A program made the position numbers and the translations under genes. The notes below the pieces were generated by a model. It did not search any database and was not told the DNA's origin. It saw only the letters and a program-made list of their open reading frames with translations. A stretch of DNA of 64,000 bases from contig CAXRGQ010000007.1 in the NCBI GenBank assembly GCA_964230215.1, positions 558,001 through 622,000 of the forward strand. Direction: 5' to 3'. This DNA is from JAUILH01 sp964230215 (GTDB lineage Bacteria > Bacteroidota > Bacteroidia > Flavobacteriales_D > JAUILH01). Every line of letters starts with the position of its first letter. Position 1 is the first letter of the stretch. Shown one piece after another: positions 57,956-64,000 of this stretch.

Positions 57956-60900
57956 CTACAAATCTGCGCTGTTAAAATAAGCATTTACCTTCTGTTTGTA
58001 ATAAATTCTCAAATCCGGCGGAATAGTGCGCAGCATCTCCAATTCCTTTTGCTTTCTCCTCTTATACTCTAAAAATTTCTCAGGGTTACTAATTTCGTCA
58101 TTTTTTGCTTCTTTCGACTCTCTTTTTTCTTCTTGGTCGCGCTCACGCTCAGCCTTTTCGTGCTCTAAAAGCCTAGTTAATATGTCCTTTTGGCGCATTA
58201 ATGTCTTGTCTGAAATTTTATTAAAAATAATATCTTCTTCCGTTTTTTCCATGTCTTCTATTACCTTATCAAGACCATTTCCGTTCCCACTTCCGTCTTC
58301 GTTCAGAGCCTGTTTTAACTTCTTGATTTGTTCGCGTATAGCAGCCTGCTGTGCAGCAAGTTTGGCCATTGACTCACTTTGCCCATCTCCCGGCGTATCT
58401 CCACCATTACCTCCCTGCTTGCCGTCGCCAGATTTGTTTCCAGGTTTGTCGCCAGGCTTATCTCCTGGTTTATTACCCGACTTGTCTCCTGACTTTTGAC
58501 CGTCTTGCATGCCTTTCTTCATCTTTTCGAGCTGTTTTGACAACTGCTCTTGCATTTCTTGCAGGCTCGGAATCGAACTCGGTTTACCATTTCCTCCCGG
58601 CTTTTGACATTGACCCGTTCCAGGCATCTGACTAGCCATTTGTTGCTGCATCTGTTTAAGTGCCTCATCCAACAACAAGGCAAGGTTGTTAGTGGATGTC
58701 ATTATCACCTGTTGTTTATACTTAGCTTCATTGGTCCTTCTTTCGCCTATGTCTTCTAAGGTCTTATCCATGTAATAATTAATCTCTGAAATCTCTTTAT
58801 TAACAATTGGTTGGATTTGCATTACACGCTTACTTAATGCAAGTAGCGAATCTTTGATTATCTGTGAGTCGTCTAGTAGCTTTCTTTGTTTACGTCCAAC
58901 CTCAAAGTATTGTGGGTCGTGAGCACTCAAGCCCTCGATATCATCCATCACTTCTTCCTGAGTAAAAGACATTTCAATTAGATTCTCCAAGAGTTGCCTT
59001 AGTGCGTCCATGTCCTCTTGCTGCTGTTGCTGAGACGCTGACGCCTGCATGCTTTGCATCTCCTTGGACATTTGCTCCATGCTTTCACCTGCCTTTTTTT
59101 GCTCTTGTCCAGCCTTTTTCATCTTATTATTCTGCAGCTGCTGTTCTGACTCTTTTTGAGACTGTTCTGATTCATCTTGTTTCTTTTCGGATTCCTCCAT
59201 GTCATGCTTTTTACCAAGCTTATCATTCTTCTCCTTAAGCTCCTCCATTTTGTCCTTCAGGTCCTCCATCTTTTTATCGATTTCATCCTGTTTCTTCTCG
59301 GCCTCTTCCTTACTAATCTCCTTATCTTCCATCTTCTCGCCCAGATCCTTTTGTTCTTTGGCTAGCTCCTCACTCTTTTTAATGGCATCATCAAGCTTTT
59401 CTTGAAACTGAAGCTGCTTCATATGCTCCAGAGCTCTTTCAAGCTCGTTTTTCATGTCTTCGTTTTCCATGGATATTCGTTCCATGTTATTCTGAATTTG
59501 GTCTTTATTCAGCTCTTGCATTAATTTTTGAAGCTCTTCGAGCATCTCCTTCATCTCTGGAGTAAACAGCTCGTCCATGAGCTCTTCTAGCTGGTCTCTT
59601 TTTTCCTGGGTCTCTTCTTTTAGTTCCTTATACTTTTCTTGATCTTCATTGTTTTTCTTAAACTCTTCTTTAAGTTTTTCAACCTGCTCTTGAAGGCTAA
59701 GCTGTTTGTCTAATAATGATTGGAGTTTCTCCTTTTGCTGCCAGCTCATGGACTTAGAGTTCGACATCTCATTCTTTAGAGCGTCCATTTCTTTCTTAAG
59801 CTTAGATGCTTCATTTATTGCTTGCTCCATCTCAGACAGGGTGTTTTCTGTTTTTGAAGAAAACTCCTTTTCCAGCTCTTCTTCAGATTTCATCTGAAAT
59901 ACTCGAGACCCTGTGCTAACACTTTTTCTTCCGTTAACACCGTCGTTATCCCAAACTGTAAAGAAGTAGGACACCTCATCTCCAGGCATTAACTTTAGAT
60001 CGTCAAAGTTGATGTAGTGCATAAACTGTTCGGCTAAGGCATTTTGGGATACGTGCACCGTTTTTGTCTCCGACTTACCTTTTCTTTCTCCTTTTCTGAA
60101 GTTCACTGTAAAACTCAAAGCAGAAACGCCATAGTCATCCGCTACCTGCCCCATGAAGTATCTAATAGCCGCATTGTTTGAATCTACATCTTCCTCTACA
60201 TCAATCTGAGGGTATTCGTCTTTTGTTACATCAATTAAGTAGGCCGAAGAGTCCGCGTTTTTGATGTAATCATTGCTAGTATACACCCAGTATCGCTCGC
60301 TCTCCATTAATTTTCTACTTAATTGAAGATTGTTTTTAGTAAGTGCTGTATCAAGTGAGTTTGAAACTACCGAGAGTTCGCTCACGTTTTTTGTATCAAA
60401 CTCCCACTTAGCCACCGTCCCTTCTGGAACGTTTAAATCTCCAACCCCTTCTAATACTTCATCCTTCTTGCCTGTATAATCTGGGTAATCAAGTAAAACC
60501 TTAAAATTGCTTATTGATGGTCGGGGTAACACATTTAATGAATACTGCCTTGAGGAAACCTCTCCAGAAGTAAAACGAAGATTCATTGACTTGTCCGCCT
60601 TTACTGTGTATGCAAATCTATTTTTTGAAAGCTTCTTCATTCTAAATTTACTGCCATTCTTAAGGACCGAAATACTTGATGGCACTTCACTACCCTCAAC
60701 TTTTACTATAAGCTGTATACTTTCCTGCTCAACCACATCAAGAGATTCGTTTTCCAATTGAATCGAGTAAGGAGCAGGCGGTTCGTAAGACTTATCGTAG
60801 TTCACTAGACGTTCTGATGGGTCAGTAATCCAGCTGGCATTTGTAAACAACAGCAGAACCAATACACTTGCCGGAATCAGCACAAACTTTAAATACCGTC

Positions 60901-61360
60901 TATTGTCGCTAAACTTAATGGCGCTAGAGAAGGGGACAGGAGTGAGTGATTTAACTCTGGCCTCTATACTTGCGATTAGGAGTTCATTGTTGTTACTCGC
61001 TGCGTCACGGTGCAACTGAAGTGTATTCAGCAACTTATCATTAACGTCTGGGAAGTGCTTCCCTAAAATTTCTGCCGCTTGATCATGATTAATCGTTTTT
61101 GTTAGCTGCAAGAGCTTACTCAAGGGCACTAAGACGTACTTAAATAATATAAGACCAATGCATCCTATAAACGAAAAGAATAAAAGCTGTCTTGTAATAC
61201 CATTGAACCTTCCAACAGCCTCTAGACTTGTAACCACTAAAAACGCAAGAATGCCTAGCCCAACAAATAACATAGCACCCTTTAAAAGCTCGTTTTTATA
61301 GAACTTCCGAATAAACGCGTCTAGTTTGTCAACGATATGTTGTATTCCGGTTGAACTCAC
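57956..61360 (-). CDS. Large coiled-coil membrane protein (DUF4175-like)
   Basis: 1134 aa starting at GTG 61360. The first ~180 residues contain membrane helices (LKGAMLFVGLGILAFLVVTS; RQLLFFSFIGCIGLILFKYV; LKFVLIPASVLVLLLFTNAS). Beta-rich domains follow (~185-480), then ~400 residues of Glu/Lys/Gln-rich coiled coil (~505-800), a Gly/Lys/Pro/Asp linker (GDKSGNKPGDKPGDKPGNKS) and a helical, charged C-terminus. It fits the Bacteroidota DUF4175-like proteins commonly encoded next to this operon. No function known; a structural or scaffolding role at the inner membrane is a guess. Confidence 0.8.
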   Translation of the reverse strand: MSSTGIQHIVDKLDAFIRKFYKNELLKGAMLFVGLGILAFLVVTSLEAVGRFNGITRQLLFFSFIGCIGLILFKYVLVPLSKLLQLTKTINHDQAAEILGKHFPDVNDKLLNTLQLHRDAASNNNELLIASIEARVKSLTPVPFSSAIKFSDNRRYLKFVLIPASVLVLLLFTNASWITDPSERLVNYDKSYEPPAPYSIQLENESLDVVEQESIQLIVKVEGSEVPSSISVLKNGSKFRMKKLSKNRFAYTVKADKSMNLRFTSGEVSSRQYSLNVLPRPSISNFKVLLDYPDYTGKKDEVLEGVGDLNVPEGTVAKWEFDTKNVSELSVVSNSLDTALTKNNLQLSRKLMESERYWVYTSNDYIKNADSSAYLIDVTKDEYPQIDVEEDVDSNNAAIRYFMGQVADDYGVSALSFTVNFRKGERKGKSETKTVHVSQNALAEQFMHYINFDDLKLMPGDEVSYFFTVWDNDGVNGRKSVSTGSRVFQMKSEEELEKEFSSKTENTLSEMEQAINEASKLKKEMDALKNEMSNSKSMSWQQKEKLQSLLDKQLSLQEQVEKLKEEFKKNNEDQEKYKELKEETQEKRDQLEELMDELFTPEMKEMLEELQKLMQELNKDQIQNNMERISMENEDMKNELERALEHMKQLQFQEKLDDAIKKSEELAKEQKDLGEKMEDKEISKEEAEKKQDEIDKKMEDLKDKMEELKEKNDKLGKKHDMEESEKKQDESEQSQKESEQQLQNNKMKKAGQEQKKAGESMEQMSKEMQSMQASASQQQQQEDMDALRQLLENLIEMSFTQEEVMDDIEGLSAHDPQYFEVGRKQRKLLDDSQIIKDSLLALSKRVMQIQPIVNKEISEINYYMDKTLEDIGERRTNEAKYKQQVIMTSTNNLALLLDEALKQMQQQMASQMPGTGQCQKPGGNGKPSSIPSLQEMQEQLSKQLEKMKKGMQDGQKSGDKSGNKPGDKPGDKPGNKSGDGKQGGNGGDTPGDGQSESMAKLAAQQAAIREQIKKLKQALNEDGSGNGNGLDKVIEDMEKTEEDIIFNKISDKTLMRQKDILTRLLEHEKAERERDQEEKRESKEAKNDEISNPEKFLEYKRRKQKELEMLRTIPPDLRIYYKQKVNAYFNSADL

Positions 61361-61490
61361 AATTTTCAGTACAATTAAGTTTAAAGATAGTTCAATTTGT
61401 ATAACGTATCATACTATGCAATGTTGCAGTATAAGATAAGAAAGCATAACCTTTCAAACATAATTCCGTAATAGCTACAAATTCTTTACT

Positions 61491-63173
61491 ATGAAATTTA
61501 CGATTGCCCTTGCTGCTATTGCTTTGTATTCAACTGCCTATTCACAACAAGTACAACTTAAAGAATTTCCTGATGTGAAGTGGCCTATCAAACATTACGA
61601 AAACAGCAGAGCCAATGTTAATTGTGACGTTGACACCGTGACCTTTGTGGCAGCAAAAACAACTGCTGTTGAGACTAAAATTCTATACTCTGATGGTTCA
61701 TATTCATCAAGTGCTTCCCAAATGTTTGGGGCGAGTGTACAAAATCCCGTGACAGTTCATGGATTTAGGTGGTATGGCTATAGCTATGACCCAATAGGTG
61801 GAGGAAGCCCAGTGATTAACATTACATGTGAATTATATAGTGTTGGAAGTGATAGCTTACCGACAGGTAGTCCTTTGGCGACGACCAGTATCAGTGTTGA
61901 TGCAAACATAGCGAACGCTAAAAGAGATGTGTTGTTTCCTACACCTGTCGCAGTAACATCTAACTATGCACTTGTAATCACTAACCCGAATACGGATTGG
62001 CTAATTCTATCGTCTAACGACGAAGATGTAAATGATGGCATGAATCAAGGTCTATCAGCAAGTTTTTACGAACCAGCGAATACTTGGACAAAAAACTTAA
62101 ACCTTTGGGCTTTAGGTGATTTTGACTTTATAATTGAGCCTTTTGCAAGCCATGTGATTGACGCCAAATACAATGCTCCTACCCAAGGTTGTGTCGGTAT
62201 TCCTGTTGCGTCAACCAACACATCAAAAGGCTCGTTTAATTCGATTTACTACAATCAAGACAAATTTAATGGTGGGCCAATTAGCTATCACTGGACATAT
62301 GGTGACGGAAATTCATCTTCATTTCAATTGAACGGAAATAACACTTATGCGGCGCCGGGAACATACAGCGTAAAACTAAAAGATACCTTACATATGTGGA
62401 CTGGTTACTGTGTAGACTCGGTTTCCAAAACAATCGACATATATGCTATACCTGCTGCGCCTACCTCAACTCCGCCTGCCCCTGTGTGCGAATATACCCC
62501 AGCTTTAGACTTAACGGCATCTGGAAGTGGCACTAATTTTACTTGGTATGGTGATGCTGGGCTAAGTAATCAAATCGGAACGGGAAGCCCATTTGCATCA
62601 GGAATAATTCTGGCAGACACAGTATATGTCACCGTGACCGTTAATGGGTGCGAAAGTGCGGGTACCCAGGTAATTCTGGATTTCCTGCCAAACGCTATTC
62701 CTACATTCACTCCTGTGTTTTTGGGTGCCTTTCAAGTCGATTTTACGGGTGCACCGGTTGCAGATACTTGGGCTTGGGATTTTGGTGATGGTCTCGGGTC
62801 GTCTGCCTTACAAAACCCAAACTATACTTACATTAGTGCTGGACCACATAATGCGTGTCTAGATGTGACATACAGTAATGGTTGTACAAATCAATATTGT
62901 GAAAACATAAGCTTTGTTGGGGTGAATGAGGAAGTGTTTGAAAACGTTGCTATCTATCCAAACCCTGCAAATACTGCAATCACGGTTGACCTGCCATTCG
63001 GACTTGAAGGAACGGAGTGTGCTCTCTACGATCTTAATGGTAAACTAATTACTCGCACGGCCTTAAATGGCTTAATTACAAACATCAATATTTCACACCT
63101 ATCTTCTGGTGTATATGTTCTAAGGCTCTTTAAGGACAAGGCTGTGAGCAGCTACAGAATTAGTAAGCTCTAG
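61491..63173 (+). CDS. Secreted PKD-domain protein with T9SS sorting domain
   Basis: 560 aa, ATG start, signal peptide ending STAYSQ. The ~200-residue N-terminal domain (VTVHGFRWYGYSYDPIGGGS) resembles the jelly-roll domain of several T9SS cargoes. A PKD-like domain (SYHWTYGDGNSSSFQLNGNN), an Ig-like domain and a second PKD domain (DTWAWDFGDGLGSSALQNPN) follow, then the T9SS type A sorting domain (VAIYPNPANTAITVDLPF). Likely surface-exposed. Convergence of function with the other five T9SS cargoes is not evident. Confidence 0.9.
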   Translation: MKFTIALAAIALYSTAYSQQVQLKEFPDVKWPIKHYENSRANVNCDVDTVTFVAAKTTAVETKILYSDGSYSSSASQMFGASVQNPVTVHGFRWYGYSYDPIGGGSPVINITCELYSVGSDSLPTGSPLATTSISVDANIANAKRDVLFPTPVAVTSNYALVITNPNTDWLILSSNDEDVNDGMNQGLSASFYEPANTWTKNLNLWALGDFDFIIEPFASHVIDAKYNAPTQGCVGIPVASTNTSKGSFNSIYYNQDKFNGGPISYHWTYGDGNSSSFQLNGNNTYAAPGTYSVKLKDTLHMWTGYCVDSVSKTIDIYAIPAAPTSTPPAPVCEYTPALDLTASGSGTNFTWYGDAGLSNQIGTGSPFASGIILADTVYVTVTVNGCESAGTQVILDFLPNAIPTFTPVFLGAFQVDFTGAPVADTWAWDFGDGLGSSALQNPNYTYISAGPHNACLDVTYSNGCTNQYCENISFVGVNEEVFENVAIYPNPANTAITVDLPFGLEGTECALYDLNGKLITRTALNGLITNINISHLSSGVYVLRLFKDKAVSSYRISKL

Positions 63174-63215
63174 GGATTTTATTGAATTAGTGTCAAATAA
63201 ATTCGGCACATCCGC

Positions 63216-63223
63216 TATCTTTG
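63216..63223 (+). promoter_or_regulatory. -7 element of gltX
   Basis: TATCTTTG fits TAnnTTTG and lies 15 bases before the gltX start codon. No clear -33 box. Confidence 0.45.
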
Positions 63224-63238
63224 CCAAAATTTTTAACG

Positions 63239-64000
63239 ATGGCAGAGAAGGAAGTTCGTGTAAGATTTGCGCCTAGCCCAACAGGGCCGCTTCACATGGG
63301 TGGGGTTAGAACGGCGCTATATAACTATCTATTTGCAAAAAAGCACGGTGGATCATTCATACTGAGAATTGAAGACACCGATCAAACAAGGTTTGTAGCC
63401 GGTGCAGAAGAGTATATTGTGGACGCCTTAGAGTGGTGCGGCATTTCCCCCGACGAAAGCCCACAAAAAGGAGGGAATTACGGTCCGTATGTCCAGTCTC
63501 ACAGAAGCGAGATTTACAAGCCTTATGCCGAACAGCTAATTGCATCTGGACATGCTTACTATGCCTTTGATACTAGCGAGGAATTAGACGCGGCAAGGGA
63601 AGCAGCAAAAAAAGCAGGTCTCCCAGGGTGGCAGTATAATCATATTACACGCTCGTCAATGAAAAACTCTGAGAGTTTATCAGAGGATGAGGTAAAAACA
63701 AAGCTTGAAAGTGGTGATCCTTATGTGATTCGTGCTAAAATGCCCAGAAACCAAGAGGTACGCTTTCACGATGAAATTAGAGGCTGGGTAGTGGTTAATA
63801 CAAACAACCTAGACGATAAAGTCTTGTTTAAATCTGATGGGCTTCCAACCTATCACATGGCCAATGTTATTGACGATCACCTGATGGAGATTACACATGT
63901 TATAAGGGGTGAGGAATGGCTTCCTTCTGCACCTCTACATGTCTTGTTGTATGAATTTCTGGGCTGGGAGAAACCATTGTTTGCTCATCTACCTCTGCTA
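63239..64000 (+). CDS. gltX: Glutamyl-tRNA synthetase, N-terminal half (runs off the window)
   Basis: 254 codons are present; the rest lies beyond base 64000. The start RVRFAPSPTGPLHMGG has the class I signature (HMGG at residues 19-22 in place of HIGH). FILRIEDTDQTRFVAGAEEY, VIRAKMPRNQEVRFHDEIRG, KSDGLPTYHMANVIDDHLM and THVIRGEEWLPSAPLHVLLY are typical. The enzyme charges tRNA-Glu. The KMSKS loop is outside the window. Start: ATG at 63239. Confidence 0.97.
   Translation, partial: MAEKEVRVRFAPSPTGPLHMGGVRTALYNYLFAKKHGGSFILRIEDTDQTRFVAGAEEYIVDALEWCGISPDESPQKGGNYGPYVQSHRSEIYKPYAEQLIASGHAYYAFDTSEELDAAREAAKKAGLPGWQYNHITRSSMKNSESLSEDEVKTKLESGDPYVIRAKMPRNQEVRFHDEIRGWVVVNTNNLDDKVLFKSDGLPTYHMANVIDDHLMEITHVIRGEEWLPSAPLHVLLYEFLGWEKPLFAHLPLL

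Noticed and set aside
58026..58635. Open plus-strand frames opposite the coiled-coil region of the DUF4175-like gene
   Set aside because: Antisense shadows of Glu/Lys-rich coding sequence, rich in Ser/Leu/Phe low-complexity, without start signals.

Overview
The window looks like a chromosomal piece of a marine or aquatic Bacteroidota, most likely order Flavobacteriales. The reasons are: an AT-rich genome with no Shine-Dalgarno sequences, TAnnTTTG-type -7 promoter elements, a PorZ homologue next to recO, six secreted proteins with type IX secretion (T9SS) type A sorting domains, and the gene order DUF4175-like / RsbW-like / ybeY / mnmG / methyltransferase. I cannot name a genus. Two near-perfect parS sites flank mnmG, so the right end is probably in the origin-proximal domain.

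Layout. 1-3.0 kb: recO (partial), porZ and a small monooxygenase-fold gene, all on the minus strand. 3.05-5.1 kb: tRNA-Arg(TCG) with a duplicated 5' end, then a RAYT (HUH) transposase surrounded by four REP-like hairpins. 5.1-11.4 kb: ordinary genes (Omp28-like T9SS cargo, soluble GAF-histidine kinase, HxlR regulator divergent from a short-chain dehydrogenase, DUF2071, small unknowns). 11.5-37.4 kb: an unusual cluster of seven paralogous membrane proteins, each with a signal peptide, predicted periplasmic TPRs, one transmembrane helix, a coiled coil and a cytoplasmic SpoIIE/PP2C phosphatase. They are interspersed with TonB-domain proteins, an M28 peptidase, a DUF4476 protein, a PfkB kinase and a GNAT. 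37.4-48.2 kb: YwbE, YgjV-GNAT, methyltransferase, LamG and PKD T9SS cargo, a decayed gene, small membrane proteins, tRNA-Asn. 48.3-52.2 kb: an eighth SpoIIE phosphatase whose sensor is a two-component-regulator propeller plus Y_Y_Y domain. 52.4-64 kb: GNAT, lipoprotein, methyltransferase, mnmG, ybeY, RsbW-like kinase, large coiled-coil membrane protein, T9SS cargo, partial gltX.

Main theme. The eight phosphatases share an almost identical catalytic domain and C-terminus but have different sensors. An RsbW-type ATPase is encoded 5 kb from the last one. The simplest reading is a many-input partner-switching network in which envelope sensors control dephosphorylation of an anti-sigma-antagonist-like partner; that partner is not in this window. 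Several phosphatase genes end in repeat DNA: a 122-bp unit forms tandem arrays abutting two genes 37 kb apart, with one unit at a third and a related core near a fourth. Other copies carry a GC-rich palindromic repeat. Shared insertions in the catalytic domains suggest duplication and gene conversion between paralogues.
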